Shown: positions 26,909-37,038 of the stretch, piece after piece
Numbering within the stretch: position 1 is the stretch's first letter
How the letters are laid out: the number at the start of each line of letters is the position of its first letter
Assembly (NCBI GenBank): GCA_014189895.1
Contig: BJFQ01000002.1
Coordinates: 1-64,000, forward strand
Origin: Acidobacteriota bacterium
GTDB lineage: Bacteria; Acidobacteriota; Holophagae; Holophagales; Holophagaceae
Direction: 5' to 3'
Length of the DNA: 64,000 bases
Translations under genes and position numbers: made by a program
The notes under the pieces: model-generated
Told to the model about the DNA's origin: nothing
Database searches by the model: none
Seen by the model: the letters and a program-made list of their open reading frames with translations, nothing else

Positions 26909-26930
26909 GCCTTGATTTTAGGGAGAAGAT

Positions 26931-27824
26931 TTGACGCGCCCCCCTGTGTTGCCAGGTCCACGACCTGAGTGGTTAAAAATAAAGGTCCCTGCGCCTGAAG
27001 CCGTCAATGAGGTGATGGGGCTGATCCGCTCTAAAGCCCTCGTGACCGTTTGTGAAGAAGCCCGCTGCCCCAACCTAAATGAATGCTGGGGAGTACATCG
27101 AACTGCAACTTTTATGTTGATGGGGGATGTCTGCACTAGACATTGCAGCTTTTGTTCCGTAGGAAAGGGCCAACCCGGTGCTTTAGACCCCGAGGAGCCT
27201 CAACGATTAGCCGAAGCCGTCGCCGCCCTACAGCTCAAGTTTGCCGTGGTTACCAGTGTCAATCGTGATGACCTAGCTAATGGGGGAGCTGAGCATTTTC
27301 AACAGACGATTCAATGGATCAGAACCCTCAACCCTACCTGTGGAATTGAAGTACTCATCCCTGATTTTCAAGGATCCTTGAGGGCGCTGAGTATCGTTCT
27401 AGATGCGCACCCCGATGTACTGAACCATAATGTTGAAACCATCCCGGGATTATATAAACGAGTTCGACCTGATGCAGACTATCAACAATCCATGGAATTA
27501 CTAAGGCGAGCGCATGAATATCGTCTTGAAAACAGTCTATCTATGAAAACCAAAAGCGGAATCATGTTGGGACTCGGTGAAACGCCTGAACAAATTCTAA
27601 ATCTCATGGAAGATTGGCATCGAGCGGGAGTCGATATTATTACGCTAGGACAATATCTACCACCTACACCGAATCACCTTCCGTTAGAGCGCTATGTAGA
27701 GCCAAGTGAATTTGATATCTACCGACAACACGGAGAATCCATGGGTTTTTCGAGGGTCGAGTCAGGCCCCTTAGTACGCAGCAGTTATCACGCCAAAGAG
27801 AGTTTTGACTCTCCGAGAATTTAA
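26931..27824 (+). CDS. lipA: Lipoyl synthase
   Basis: 297 residues of a radical SAM enzyme. The auxiliary cluster cysteines are in CEEARCPNLNECW and the SAM-cluster motif is CTRHCSFCSVG (CxxxCxxC). VVTSVNRDDLANGGA and NHNVETIP are family motifs, and the C-terminal RSSYHA contains the Ser that ligates the auxiliary cluster. It inserts sulfur into octanoyl groups on E2 subunits and GcvH. The start is TTG 26931 with AGGGAGAAG just upstream. The stop overlaps that of queE (TTAA). LipB is not nearby. Confidence 0.97.
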   Translation: MTRPPVLPGPRPEWLKIKVPAPEAVNEVMGLIRSKALVTVCEEARCPNLNECWGVHRTATFMLMGDVCTRHCSFCSVGKGQPGALDPEEPQRLAEAVAALQLKFAVVTSVNRDDLANGGAEHFQQTIQWIRTLNPTCGIEVLIPDFQGSLRALSIVLDAHPDVLNHNVETIPGLYKRVRPDADYQQSMELLRRAHEYRLENSLSMKTKSGIMLGLGETPEQILNLMEDWHRAGVDIITLGQYLPPTPNHLPLERYVEPSEFDIYRQHGESMGFSRVESGPLVRSSYHAKESFDSPRI

Positions 27825-28489
27825 ACTCCCGTTCGATCAGATCCCCAAATCACTTTATGAAGTTGGGTTTGAAAACGAACAGGTAATTTGTCTTGAATGA
27901 TTTTCTCTGCAAGCCACTGAGGGTCCAAGGATCCCCAAGCAGGAGAGAAGAGGATGATCTGTCGGTCTAAAATCTTTCGATCGAGACACCATGCTCTAGC
28001 CCAGTCGTAGTCAGATTCATTGACGAGAACAAATTTCAGTTCGTCTCGGCCGGGCACTAGGTAATTTAGATTGGTTTCGAGCCACTGATCTACCTCTCCG
28101 CTCCCCGGTGTTTTACGATCGACTATTTTAATGACCTCCGTGGGCACCACGGAAAGATCGTGGCTCCCCGCCGTCTCAATAGCCACTTCGTAATGGATAT
28201 CCAAGAGTTGACGAAGAAGTTCCGCCGCATGAGGATGTGCTAAGGGTTCGCCTCCCGTAAGTTCCACAAACGGAGCATTAATCTCTGTCTTAGGTGTTCC
28301 AATCTGCTTGACGACTTCATTTAATATCTCATCGAGTTCTTTCATCTGACCTTCGTAAAAAGCGTATTCGGTATCGCAGTAAATGCAACGGAGGGGACAC
28401 CCAGTTAGTCGAATGAAACAACAGATACGTCCCGCACGTGTCCCTTCGCCCTGGAGACTCGTAAAAATCTCATTAACCTTAAATTTCAT
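27821..28489 (-). CDS. queE: 7-carboxy-7-deazaguanine synthase
   Basis: 222 residues. The N-terminus reads EIFTSLQGEGTRAGRICCFI, then LTGCPLRCIYCDTEYAF with the CxxxCxxC cluster of a radical SAM enzyme, and VELTGGEPLAHP. It makes CDG from 6-carboxytetrahydropterin in queuosine synthesis. QueG, the last-step reductase, is encoded at 56177, so the tRNA queuosine pathway appears to be present; QueC, QueD, QueF and Tgt are not in the window. The gene converges on lipA with a four-base stop overlap. Confidence 0.95.
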   Translation of the reverse strand: MKFKVNEIFTSLQGEGTRAGRICCFIRLTGCPLRCIYCDTEYAFYEGQMKELDEILNEVVKQIGTPKTEINAPFVELTGGEPLAHPHAAELLRQLLDIHYEVAIETAGSHDLSVVPTEVIKIVDRKTPGSGEVDQWLETNLNYLVPGRDELKFVLVNESDYDWARAWCLDRKILDRQIILFSPAWGSLDPQWLAEKIIQDKLPVRFQTQLHKVIWGSDRTGV

Positions 28490-28538
28490 GGGCTATTCCT
28501 AAGAAGTCCTTTATAGACTGCCATAACTTAGCTTCCTC

Positions 28539-28567
28539 TTGTCATAGAGACCTAATTCATAGATTAT
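28539..28567 (+). promoter_or_regulatory. Candidate promoter of the CocE-type hydrolase gene
   Basis: TTGTCA (28539-28544) and GATTAT (28562-28567) are separated by 17 bases and lie 28 bases before the chosen ATG, in the only space between the divergent queE and hydrolase genes. Confidence 0.4.
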
Positions 28568-28594
28568 GGAGTTCATTAATGTGTGGAGTTTCTT

Positions 28595-30460
28595 ATGAGT
28601 ATCCGTCGATGGTTTTTTGCAAGCTTAGCGGTCCTATCTTTGACCGCTCAAAATGCCGCCCCTTCTGTATTCGAGGTTCAGGATCGCTATACGAAACTTG
28701 AACAATACATCAACATGCGCGATGGAGTAAAACTATTTACTTCTATTTATTTACCCAAAGATACGTCAGTGAACCATCCGATTCTTTTCCAAAGAACGCC
28801 TTACAGCGTGGCTCCTTATGGACCGGATGCCTTTAGACCAAGCGTAGGACCTAGTCACTCCTTTGACGGTGAAGATTATATTTATGTTTATCAAGATGTC
28901 CGAGGCCGCTGGAAAAGTGAAGGCGTTTTTGTGGACATGAATCCTGTCAAATTAAAGAAAGGACCAAAAGATACGGATGAGACGACGGATACCTACGACA
29001 CCATCGATTGGCTAATTAAAAATATCCCGCACAATAATGGACGCTTAGGTATGTGGGGCATTAGTTGGCCGGGTCATATGGTGGCTCAAGGGATGATTAG
29101 CCACCACCCAGCACTGAAAGCAGTATCGCCCCAGGCTCCCATGATTGATCTTTGGGAAGGTGATGACGCTTATCACTTAGGCGCTTTTCAACTCGCAGCT
29201 AATTTTGGGTTTTTCACACGCTTCGGTGGATATCGACCCGAACCTATTTCCGTGGCACCCAAGCCGATATTGATAGATAATCCAGATGGCTACGACTACT
29301 ACCTAAGGAAGTCCAACCTCACTAATCTAAGTAAGGTTTTGGGAAAGCAAGCAATTTATTGGGATGCTTATATTGGTCACGATACATTCGATGCTTATTG
29401 GCAGGCTCGTAACCTGAGATCTCACTTCGTAAACATTGAACCCGCCGTTCTAACTGTGGGAGGGTGGTTTGATGCAGAAGATCTTTTTGGACCTCTCGCA
29501 ACTTTTAAAACTATTAATCAACAAAGTCCTAACACTAATAATCGTCTCGTGATGGGTCCTTGGACCCACGGCTTGTGGGCGAGGGGAGATGGATCACGCG
29601 TGGGTAATGCAGTATTTGATGCCAACACCAGCCTCTATTTTCAAAAAGAGATTGAGTTGCCCTTCTTTAATCACTTTCTGAAAGATAAAGGGACCATGAG
29701 TCTAGCTAAAGCTACCGTCTTTGAAACGGGAGCGAATCGGTGGCATTCAATGGATGCCTGGCCCCCCAAAGAAGGAGTCAATTCAGCGATTTATTTCCAA
29801 ACCAAAGGCTCCTTGACCTTCGCGCCTCCCAAATCACCCACGGTAAATGGTTTTACTGAATGGATTTCTGATCCCGAAAAGCCTGTTCCGTACACGATGG
29901 ACATCACGTTCGGATATACACGAACTTATATGACTGAAGACCAACGCTTTGCTTCGAGTCGTCCGGATGTAATAGTCTTTGAGACGGAGCCTCTCGAAAA
30001 TGATTTAACCATTGCAGGACCTCTGAAAGTATTTCTATACGCTAGCACCAGCGGTACCGACAGCGATTTCACCGTTAAGGTGATTGATGTATTCCCCAAT
30101 GACGCTCCGACCCCTCCCGATAGTCCTAAAAATTGGAATGCAGGCGGATATCAAATGTTAGTGCGAGGCGATACGCTCAGAGGCAAATATCGCAATAGCT
30201 TCAGCAAGCCCGAGCCTTTTGTCCCCAATAAGGTCACCGAAGTCCCCTTTACACTCCCAGATATCTTTCATACCTTTAAAAAAGGTCACCGACTCATGGT
30301 CCATGTCCAATCATCATGGTTCCCTATTGTGGATCGTAATCCTCAAGTATTCATGACGATCAAAGATGCTAAGCCTGAGGACTTCAAGAGGGCCACTCAG
30401 CGTATTTTTCATTCTCCGCAATACTTAAGTCGTATTGAATTTATAGAAATTAAGCGCTAA
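28595..30460 (+). CDS. Secreted CocE/NonD-family hydrolase (X-Pro dipeptidyl-peptidase S15-like)
   Basis: 621 residues from ATG 28595, which has GGAG eight bases upstream; an in-frame ATG at 28583 is less likely. Signal peptide 1-18 (ending LTA, then Gln). An alpha/beta-hydrolase domain carries the nucleophile elbow MWGISWPGHM, and the catalytic Asp and His are likely in GGWFDAEDLFG and MGPWTHGLWA. The C-terminal jelly-roll domain (X-Pro_dipeptid C-terminal type) begins near residue 435 and ends SPQYLSRIEFIEI. Family members cleave X-Pro peptides, cocaine-like esters or beta-lactam side chains. Given the other secreted peptidases, a peptide substrate is likely. Confidence 0.9.
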   Translation: MSIRRWFFASLAVLSLTAQNAAPSVFEVQDRYTKLEQYINMRDGVKLFTSIYLPKDTSVNHPILFQRTPYSVAPYGPDAFRPSVGPSHSFDGEDYIYVYQDVRGRWKSEGVFVDMNPVKLKKGPKDTDETTDTYDTIDWLIKNIPHNNGRLGMWGISWPGHMVAQGMISHHPALKAVSPQAPMIDLWEGDDAYHLGAFQLAANFGFFTRFGGYRPEPISVAPKPILIDNPDGYDYYLRKSNLTNLSKVLGKQAIYWDAYIGHDTFDAYWQARNLRSHFVNIEPAVLTVGGWFDAEDLFGPLATFKTINQQSPNTNNRLVMGPWTHGLWARGDGSRVGNAVFDANTSLYFQKEIELPFFNHFLKDKGTMSLAKATVFETGANRWHSMDAWPPKEGVNSAIYFQTKGSLTFAPPKSPTVNGFTEWISDPEKPVPYTMDITFGYTRTYMTEDQRFASSRPDVIVFETEPLENDLTIAGPLKVFLYASTSGTDSDFTVKVIDVFPNDAPTPPDSPKNWNAGGYQMLVRGDTLRGKYRNSFSKPEPFVPNKVTEVPFTLPDIFHTFKKGHRLMVHVQSSWFPIVDRNPQVFMTIKDAKPEDFKRATQRIFHSPQYLSRIEFIEIKR

Positions 30461-30519
30461 ACTATTTTGAATTATCCTAGTGTTCATCGAAAATAAAATC
30501 TTTTTTTGAAAGAAATTCT

Positions 30520-30633
30520 ATGGAAATTTTAAAAAACTTCTCAAAGAAAAAATATGCTCCTGAATTAACAGTTGGAATTTTTACTTTCATCTTCTTTCTA
30601 GTGAAAGACTTAATCAATATCTTTTTTCGTTAG
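30520..30633 (+). CDS. Possible single-helix membrane microprotein
   Basis: A 37-codon frame fills the otherwise empty 200-base gap between two convergent genes. It reads MEILKNFSKKKYAPELT followed by one hydrophobic helix (VGIFTFIFFLVKDLINIFF) and a final Arg. The charge pattern (basic N-terminus before the helix) is sensible for a membrane protein. The ribosome site is weak (GAAAG), and low GC alone can produce such a frame, so this is tentative. Confidence 0.3.
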   Translation: MEILKNFSKKKYAPELTVGIFTFIFFLVKDLINIFFR

Positions 30634-30661
30634 TTCTTCCTATTTATGAAACATGTCCTCT

Positions 30662-31300
30662 TCACTTCCCCCTGATTTCTTTCATCAAGGAAGAGAAGGG
30701 GTGGGGAGGTGTGTGTAAATGCTGGGGTTGCGGCTCGCCTTCTTTAATAATGGTTCCCAGAACGTGCCCATGGATGCTTTGTTGATCACCGACTAGGGCA
30801 CGGAAACCTTGAATGAAATTAGTGAGCCCCGCCTTAGCTGCAGAATAAGGGAGACGTTTTTTGAAAGGGTTCTCAATTGCATGGTCTAAAAAGTAATGAA
30901 GAGAAGCTGCAGGGTGAAGGAAAGGTAAGACAGATTGGGAACAGAGCATAGGAAAGATCAAATTGGTCTTAAACGTTTTTTCTAAGTCACCTGTATTCCA
31001 AGTACCCAGGGTTTGTTCGTCGAAAGTGCTACTTAAGAAACAAACGCCATTGATCTTTAGGTCAGATCCCAAAGTCCAATCCAAATCATGTTTGATTTTC
31101 GAAGAGATGTCTCGATCCTGAGCATCCCAAGTTAGGGTCTGCCGGATCGCTGAAAGACTGCGATGCCAAGATTCATCTTTCCAAGACTTAGAGCTTGTCA
31201 AAATAAGTTCATGATCTCGTGCAAGATCTTCACCGATCCAGCGGCCAAGTCGCATGCGCCCACCAATGATCAACCAGAGTGGCTTCTGATTCAAAGCCAT
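30662..31300 (-). CDS. SDR-family reductase, FolM/pteridine-reductase-like
   Basis: 212 residues. The N-terminal motif LIIGGRMRLGRWIGEDLA resembles the GGxxRxG nucleotide-binding turn of pteridine reductases and FolM. The catalytic Tyr and Lys are present in PYSAAKAGLTNFI. It is shorter than typical SDRs (about 240-250), mainly because of a short C-terminus. ATG 31300 has GAGGA nine bases upstream, formed by the end of maeB; the gap to the maeB stop is two bases, so they are cotranscribed. The substrate is unknown; pterin reduction is a guess from the motif. Confidence 0.75.
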   Translation of the reverse strand: MALNQKPLWLIIGGRMRLGRWIGEDLARDHELILTSSKSWKDESWHRSLSAIRQTLTWDAQDRDISSKIKHDLDWTLGSDLKINGVCFLSSTFDEQTLGTWNTGDLEKTFKTNLIFPMLCSQSVLPFLHPAASLHYFLDHAIENPFKKRLPYSAAKAGLTNFIQGFRALVGDQQSIHGHVLGTIIKEGEPQPQHLHTPPHPFSSLMKEIRGK

Positions 31301-31302
31301 CT

Positions 31303-33561
31303 TTAATTTCCTCTATCTTGGGCTTCTACAACGGTGATAGCGGCCATATGGATGACATCGTTCAGTGATGAATCTTGCTGAAGAACATTAACGGGACGGG
31401 CCATGCCGCAGGTAATGGGACCCATAATTTCCGCCTTGGCTAATCGTTGAATCAGTTTGTAACTAATATTGGCGCTCGCCAAATTCGGGAAAATAAGAAT
31501 ATTGGCTCCTCCTTGAAGCGCCGACCAAGGAAAATTTTCGGCTAAGAGGCGTTTCGATAGGGCGGTATCGGCTTGTACTTCACCATCGCATTTAATATCG
31601 GGCCTCTTTTCGTGGATCTTCTTAACTGCGTCACGGATAATTTCAATATCAGGGTTATTCACGGTTCCAAAATTCGAATAGGATAGCAGGTCGACCTTAG
31701 GCTCAATACCAAATCTGTTGAGGGCTAGGTCAGCGGTCATAATCGCTGTGTCACATAATTGATCAGCTGTGGGTTGAATGGTCATGGTGGTATCAGCTAA
31801 GAATAAAACGCGATCTTTCATGATCGTTATATAGACACCGGCCACTCTGCCTAGGCCTTCGCGAGCACCAATGACCTCAAGGCAGGGCTTAATGGTTTCA
31901 GGATAGGTTGTTTTTAAACCTGAAAGGAGGCCTTCGGCTTGACTCATGCGACACAAGAGAGATCCAAAAACAAGGGGACGCATGACTTGTCGTTTGGCTT
32001 CTTCCCAGCCCACACCTTTATGTTTTCTCAGTTCAAGATAGAGTTCCGTTGCTGCATTCTTCATCTCTGAGTGTTCTGGGTCGATGATCTCAATACCTGG
32101 TAGATCGAGTCCTAATTCACTAATTTTATTTCGAATCAGATCAGAAGAGCCAATCAGGATGGGTTTACAGATGCCCTCTTCGATCAGGTTCTCGCATGCT
32201 TGAAGAATTAAGGGATGATCCCCTTCTGGGAAGACAATTCGTTTCGGATCAAGCTTGGCTCGATTGATGACAGACCTGATGAGATCTTTGCTTCGGCCCT
32301 GTAAGTCTTCAAGATGCTCACGATAACGATCAAAATCATGAATAGGATTTCGAGCTACGCCTGAATCCATCGCAGCCTTGGCCACGGCGGGCGCTACCCA
32401 TAAGAGGACGCGCGTATCGAAAGGTTTAGGAATGATGTATTCCGGCCCAAAAGAGAATTTCTGGCCTCCATAGGCCCGACTGACTGAATCAGGGACTTCT
32501 TCTCGAGCAAGCGCGGCTAAAGCTTTCGCCGCGGCAAGTTTCATCTCTTCATTAATTTCTTTAGCATGGACATCCAAGGCGCCTCGGAAAATAAAAGGAA
32601 AACCTAGAACATTATTAACTTGATTAGGATAATCACTCCGCCCGGTCGCCATAATAAGGTCCGGTCGTGCAGATTTGGCAATCGGATAATCGATTTCAGG
32701 ATCGGGATTAGCAAGGGCAAAAACAATAGGATTGGGCGCCATGGATTTTACCATGTCGACCGTGAGCACACCCTTAGCGCTGCAGCCTACGAAGACGTCC
32801 GCACCATCAATGACTTGAGCGAGGCTCCTTAAATTTGACTTTTTAGCAAAATTCGATTTATAAGGATTCATTCCGTCGTGACGATCGACATAGACTAATC
32901 CTTTGGTATCGCAGAGCCACAAGTTTTCTAGTCGAACCCCGGTTGAGACCATCATGTTGGCACAGGCAATTGCACTAGCGCCAGCGCCACTAAAGACCAC
33001 TTTAATTTTAGAGATATCTTTTTGGGCAATTTCGAGGGCATTGAATAGGGCAGCCGTCGAAATGATCGCTGTTCCGTGTTGATCATCATGCATGATGGGG
33101 ATGTTCATAGTTTTTCGAAGTTTTTCTTCAATCTCAAAACATTCTGGAGCTTTAAGATCCTCGAGATTAATCCCCCCGAAAGTGGGCTCAAGAGCTTTGA
33201 CAATCTGAACAAACTTTTCAGGATCTTCTTCGTCGATTTCAATATCAAAAACGTCAATATCGGCAAAACGCTTAAAGAGAACGCCTTTACCTTCCATGAC
33301 CGGCTTGCTTGCAAGGGCACCAATATTACCAAGACCTAAGACGGCTGTTCCGTTGCTGATCACTCCCACGAGATTACCCTTGGCAGTGTATTGGTAGACA
33401 TCGTCTGGGTTCTGGGCAATTTCTAGACAAGGCTCTGCAACTCCGGGGGAGTATGCGAGGCTTAAGTCGCGGGATGTACTCGTGGGTTTCGAAGGAATGA
33501 CCTCGATTTTTCCTTTGCGCCCCTTTGAATGGTAGTCCAAGGCTTCCTGTCGTCTAACCAA
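31303..33561 (-). CDS. maeB: NADP-dependent malic enzyme with phosphotransacetylase-like C-terminal domain
   Basis: 752 residues, normal for MaeB. The malic domain (1 to about 420) has [40 protein letters not shown] and the nucleotide fold [15 protein letters not shown]. The C-terminal PTA-like domain (about 430-752) begins [13 protein letters not shown] and usually regulates through acetyl-CoA rather than catalysing transfer. It decarboxylates malate to pyruvate and makes NADPH. The start is TTG 33561 with GGAG eight bases upstream. The SDR gene follows directly. Confidence 0.96.
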   Translation of the reverse strand: MVRRQEALDYHSKGRKGKIEVIPSKPTSTSRDLSLAYSPGVAEPCLEIAQNPDDVYQYTAKGNLVGVISNGTAVLGLGNIGALASKPVMEGKGVLFKRFADIDVFDIEIDEEDPEKFVQIVKALEPTFGGINLEDLKAPECFEIEEKLRKTMNIPIMHDDQHGTAIISTAALFNALEIAQKDISKIKVVFSGAGASAIACANMMVSTGVRLENLWLCDTKGLVYVDRHDGMNPYKSNFAKKSNLRSLAQVIDGADVFVGCSAKGVLTVDMVKSMAPNPIVFALANPDPEIDYPIAKSARPDLIMATGRSDYPNQVNNVLGFPFIFRGALDVHAKEINEEMKLAAAKALAALAREEVPDSVSRAYGGQKFSFGPEYIIPKPFDTRVLLWVAPAVAKAAMDSGVARNPIHDFDRYREHLEDLQGRSKDLIRSVINRAKLDPKRIVFPEGDHPLILQACENLIEEGICKPILIGSSDLIRNKISELGLDLPGIEIIDPEHSEMKNAATELYLELRKHKGVGWEEAKRQVMRPLVFGSLLCRMSQAEGLLSGLKTTYPETIKPCLEVIGAREGLGRVAGVYITIMKDRVLFLADTTMTIQPTADQLCDTAIMTADLALNRFGIEPKVDLLSYSNFGTVNNPDIEIIRDAVKKIHEKRPDIKCDGEVQADTALSKRLLAENFPWSALQGGANILIFPNLASANISYKLIQRLAKAEIMGPITCGMARPVNVLQQDSSLNDVIHMAAITVVEAQDRGN

Positions 33562-33638
33562 TGAATATCTCCAATCCCCAAAAGAACTTTTATCGTTCTT
33601 CTAGGATAACATCCGCAATTAGTCAGTCTTCATAAGCC

Positions 33639-34730
33639 CTAATTCGCATTGCCATCTAGGGCAAGCCCTTTAAAGATTCTTGAAGGAGTGCCTGGGATAA
33701 CTAGAGTCTTAAACGTGCTTCCGGATTGGGGAGCCATCCATATCGTAACGGCGTTATTGCCGAGAGAAGAAGCGCTCGAGAGAGCAAGTAACCAAGCCTT
33801 GTTCCCTCCATGCGCTAGTACACGAATTTGTCTTTGTGAAGTAGCATCCCCAAGAGTAAATTTAGGAACTTGATTGAAGCCCAGACCAAAAGCTCCCGTA
33901 TCAAAGGCCAGAACTGGTGGTCGTGTAGAAATTTGGTTTCCATCTTGGAGATGAAGACCTACAAAAAGAACATTGTTAGCGGTATCCACAGCTAAGGACC
34001 CATAGGTCCCTAGCTGTGTTAAAGATCCAATAATTTGATTGGCATTCTGAAAGCCCGAGGCAGCGCCTTTTCTTATACGGGGCCCAATCACGGTATCTGT
34101 TCCGATCAAGACGCTTGAGCCATTATCAGCATAGGTGAAGACTGTTCCATTGTCGGCCGCAACGGATCGTCCTCCCGTATCGTTAGTGACTTGCAAGACA
34201 TTCAGAGGGATTGTTTCGTTTTGTAACCGAGATCCGGCATTCGTAATAATCCAAATGCGGCAAAGATTGTCGCCATTTTCAGCTACGTATAAGGTATGGG
34301 TAACGGAATCGATAGAGGCTTGGGAGAATTTAGAATTCTGGGCTCTCTGACTGGGGTCTAAAGTGAATGATGTGACGTCGGTACTATTAATCGATCCAGT
34401 TTGTTCTCGAATGCGATTGATCCGAACGACGGTTCCCGATTCAGAGAGCAAGAAAAGTTGGTCAGTTTGCGTGTCTAACGTCATCCCACCCCATGCCAAA
34501 TTAGTGACTTGAGATAAATTCACATTAGTCAGGACCTTCGAAGGAATAGGAACGCTCGGGGCGCCATAGAGCGAACTCAAATCGCTATAGGCTAGAATCT
34601 GATTTGAAGCACTATCGAAGAGATATAGTGCTGTTTGGAGGGTTTGACCCGAAGAGACATCATCCCGAATACATCCGATGAAACAGAGAGGCAGTCCCAA
34701 GAGGATATTTAAAAATCTAGAAGGCTTCAT
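33639..34730 (-). CDS. Lipoprotein with beta-propeller-like repeats, function unknown
   Basis: 363 residues. The N-terminus is a lipoprotein signal peptide ending LCFIGC, with Cys20 as the acylation site. The rest consists of repeating strand-turn units with recurrent ALYLFDSASNQILAY, LYVAENGDN and VLFVGLHLQDG segments, typical of beta-propeller proteins (SMP-30/YncE-like by shape). No catalytic motif is apparent. It is presumably anchored in the inner or outer membrane facing the periplasm. The gene is divergent from the four-helix membrane protein gene. Confidence 0.75.
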   Translation of the reverse strand: MKPSRFLNILLGLPLCFIGCIRDDVSSGQTLQTALYLFDSASNQILAYSDLSSLYGAPSVPIPSKVLTNVNLSQVTNLAWGGMTLDTQTDQLFLLSESGTVVRINRIREQTGSINSTDVTSFTLDPSQRAQNSKFSQASIDSVTHTLYVAENGDNLCRIWIITNAGSRLQNETIPLNVLQVTNDTGGRSVAADNGTVFTYADNGSSVLIGTDTVIGPRIRKGAASGFQNANQIIGSLTQLGTYGSLAVDTANNVLFVGLHLQDGNQISTRPPVLAFDTGAFGLGFNQVPKFTLGDATSQRQIRVLAHGGNKAWLLALSSASSLGNNAVTIWMAPQSGSTFKTLVIPGTPSRIFKGLALDGNAN

Positions 34731-34769
34731 ATGTCAAAATATTAACACTCAAGACATAGAGAAAGGCAC

Positions 34770-35213
34770 ATGAAGACTTCAACTAATCTTATATCTCGAT
34801 TCCGTATTGCGCGTATGATAGGCCTTGTTGCTTGCGTTGCCTGGCCTCTCATTTTGATGTTGTTGATCATGACAGAGAAGGTTGTTCCTGGAAATTTTAT
34901 CCCTGAGGGTCTCGTTAAGGAATTCAGCTATACACTCACAGGCCTAACGCTGGCAGGTACGTTTTTTGTCAATTACCGATCGGGAAAAGTTCTTTCACGT
35001 TTCAAAGATCAACCAAATGAAAAAAAACCCCACATCGTTTTTCGAGAATCCCTGCTTTATATCCTAGTGATCCAAATGACAACTTGGTATGGATTAATGT
35101 ACTGGCTCATCGCGGGTTGGAGCGCCTCTCGTCATGTAGGCACTTTCATTATGCTGACCCCTATTTGTTTTTTTCTCTTCATCCCAAGGCTTTCTCAATG
35201 GGAATCCGACTAG
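34770..35213 (+). CDS. Four-helix membrane protein of unknown function
   Basis: 147 residues with hydrophobic segments at about 15-35, 50-67, 92-112 and 118-140. The N-terminus and the loop after helix 2 (RSGKVLSRFKDQPNEKKPH) are basic, so the N-terminus should face the cytoplasm. AAAGG lies upstream of ATG 34770. I recognise no family. The gene is alone, divergent from the lipoprotein gene and convergent with uvrC. Confidence 0.65.
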   Translation: MKTSTNLISRFRIARMIGLVACVAWPLILMLLIMTEKVVPGNFIPEGLVKEFSYTLTGLTLAGTFFVNYRSGKVLSRFKDQPNEKKPHIVFRESLLYILVIQMTTWYGLMYWLIAGWSASRHVGTFIMLTPICFFLFIPRLSQWESD

Positions 35214-35229
35214 AAGACATAAAAGATGG

Positions 35230-37038
35230 CTAGGACTTTTGCCACTCCTGGATAGATTGACTCAGTCGTGATCCTACTAGGGTTTCAATCTCTTTGGGTG
35301 AAGCATGGCGAACCTGCTTGACTGATCCAAAATGCTCTATGAGTTTCTGGACAGTTTTATCTCCCACCCCCTTGATCGAGGCAAGTTCGTTTTTAAAAGT
35401 ACGTTTCGAACGCAAGGATCGATGATATGTTACGGCGAAACGATGGGCCTCATCTCTTACCCGCTGCAGGAGATGAAGAACAGGACTAGTTCGGGGGATG
35501 CGAAGCGGGGCTGGAAGAAAAGGCCGATAGATCAGTTCTTCTTTTTTAGCGATGGAAGCGCACTCGAGATGAGAAAGGCCTAATTGCTCAAGGGACTCAA
35601 GGGCTGCGTTGAGTTGTCCTAACCCACCATCAATCAAGACGAGATCGGGGAAATCTGAACCCTCCTCTTTGAGGCGACGATAACGTCGTGTCACGGCTTC
35701 TTTCATTTGAGCAAAATCGTCATTCTTATCGATACTCATCTTGAAGCGACGATAGTTTGACTTGTCGGGTTTGCCGTCAAGAAATGACACAAGACTTGCT
35801 ACGACTTCTTGCCCTTGGCTATGGCTGATATCGAAACACTCAATACGATGGGGAATGCGAACCAAACTGAGCATCTTTTGGAGACCCTCGAGAGTGGCAA
35901 GCGTGAGTTGTGCAGGTTCAAATTTTTTCTCAAGAGCTAATTTGGCATTCTCTTGAGCCATACATAGCAATTCAACTTTATTCCCCTGCTGAGGAACTAA
36001 AATTCGGGGTCTCGAAGTCCGTTCTCCCATTAGCCATTGCAAAAGAATGTCTTCATGATCGGGTTTCATTTCCAGGATCAGGCGGTCTGGGCAAATTTCC
36101 TTAGAATAAATTCCTTGTATAACCTCTGCCCAAATGGCAGGAGTCATGACTTCGGTATTTTCCAAAAGATATTCGTGACGAGCAATAATATTTCCCCCGC
36201 GGATAAGGAGTCGATGGATACAGGCTTTGTCATCGAGTAAGGCTGACCCAAAAATATCTGTTTCAACAAGATCCGAGCTAGAAGCTTTTTGTTTGGAGAA
36301 CCATGAGTCTAATTGATTGAGGGCATCCCGATGATGAGCCGCTTGCTCAAAGGCTTGAACCTCCGAAGCCTTCCACATGGCTGCTTCGAGCCGCTTTTTC
36401 AGCTCATCGCTCTTTCCCTCAAGGAAAAGCTTGGCCCCCTTGGTTTGCTCTTGGTAACTCGTTTCATCAACTTTTCCGATACAAGGCGCGGTGCATCGAT
36501 GGAGTTGATACTTAAGACAGGCACGCCCTCTCTTGCCGTCAATTTCAATATCACAGTCTCGAATCTGGAAAAATCGATAGACTAGCTCGGCTGTTCGATA
36601 TGCTGCGCTAGAAGGGAAGAATGGGCCGAAATAGTAAGCTTTATCCTTCAGGATTTTTCGAGTTACATAAACTTTAGGGAAGGGTTCACGTGTGAGTTTA
36701 ATGTAAGGGTAACTTTTGTCATCTTTAAGAAGAATGTTGAAGGGAGGTCGATATTTTTTGATGAGGTTGTTTTCTAAAACAAGGGCTTCGAGCTCACTAG
36801 AGCAAAGGAGAAACTCAATATCCCAAATCCTGGAGACCAATCGCTTAGTTTTAGAATCTAGTTGTTTATTAGAGAAGTAGCTTTTTACTCTTTTTTTGAT
36901 GCACTTAGCCTTACCAATGTAGAGAAGATTATTTTCTTGATCTCGATATAGGTAACAGCCAGGTCCCTGGGGGAGATCATGGAGTTTCCTATTCAGGCTA
37001 GGTGACTTATGGAGTTGAGATCGAATGGGAATGGCCAT
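35230..37038 (-). CDS. uvrC: Excinuclease ABC subunit C
   Basis: 602 residues, full length. The GIY-YIG nuclease domain is at the N-terminus (PGCYLYRDQENNLLYIGKA), followed by the Cys-rich segment (ACLKYQLHRCTAPCIG), the UVR motif near residue 205, and the RNase H-like endonuclease half with IECFDISHSQGQ and VLIDGGLGQL. Tandem HhH motifs are at the C-terminus (LASIKGVGDKTVQKLIEHFG). It makes both incisions in nucleotide excision repair with UvrAB. Its ATG overlaps the stop of the upstream DUF1648-type gene (TGATG). Confidence 0.97.
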   Translation of the reverse strand: MAIPIRSQLHKSPSLNRKLHDLPQGPGCYLYRDQENNLLYIGKAKCIKKRVKSYFSNKQLDSKTKRLVSRIWDIEFLLCSSELEALVLENNLIKKYRPPFNILLKDDKSYPYIKLTREPFPKVYVTRKILKDKAYYFGPFFPSSAAYRTAELVYRFFQIRDCDIEIDGKRGRACLKYQLHRCTAPCIGKVDETSYQEQTKGAKLFLEGKSDELKKRLEAAMWKASEVQAFEQAAHHRDALNQLDSWFSKQKASSSDLVETDIFGSALLDDKACIHRLLIRGGNIIARHEYLLENTEVMTPAIWAEVIQGIYSKEICPDRLILEMKPDHEDILLQWLMGERTSRPRILVPQQGNKVELLCMAQENAKLALEKKFEPAQLTLATLEGLQKMLSLVRIPHRIECFDISHSQGQEVVASLVSFLDGKPDKSNYRRFKMSIDKNDDFAQMKEAVTRRYRRLKEEGSDFPDLVLIDGGLGQLNAALESLEQLGLSHLECASIAKKEELIYRPFLPAPLRIPRTSPVLHLLQRVRDEAHRFAVTYHRSLRSKRTFKNELASIKGVGDKTVQKLIEHFGSVKQVRHASPKEIETLVGSRLSQSIQEWQKS

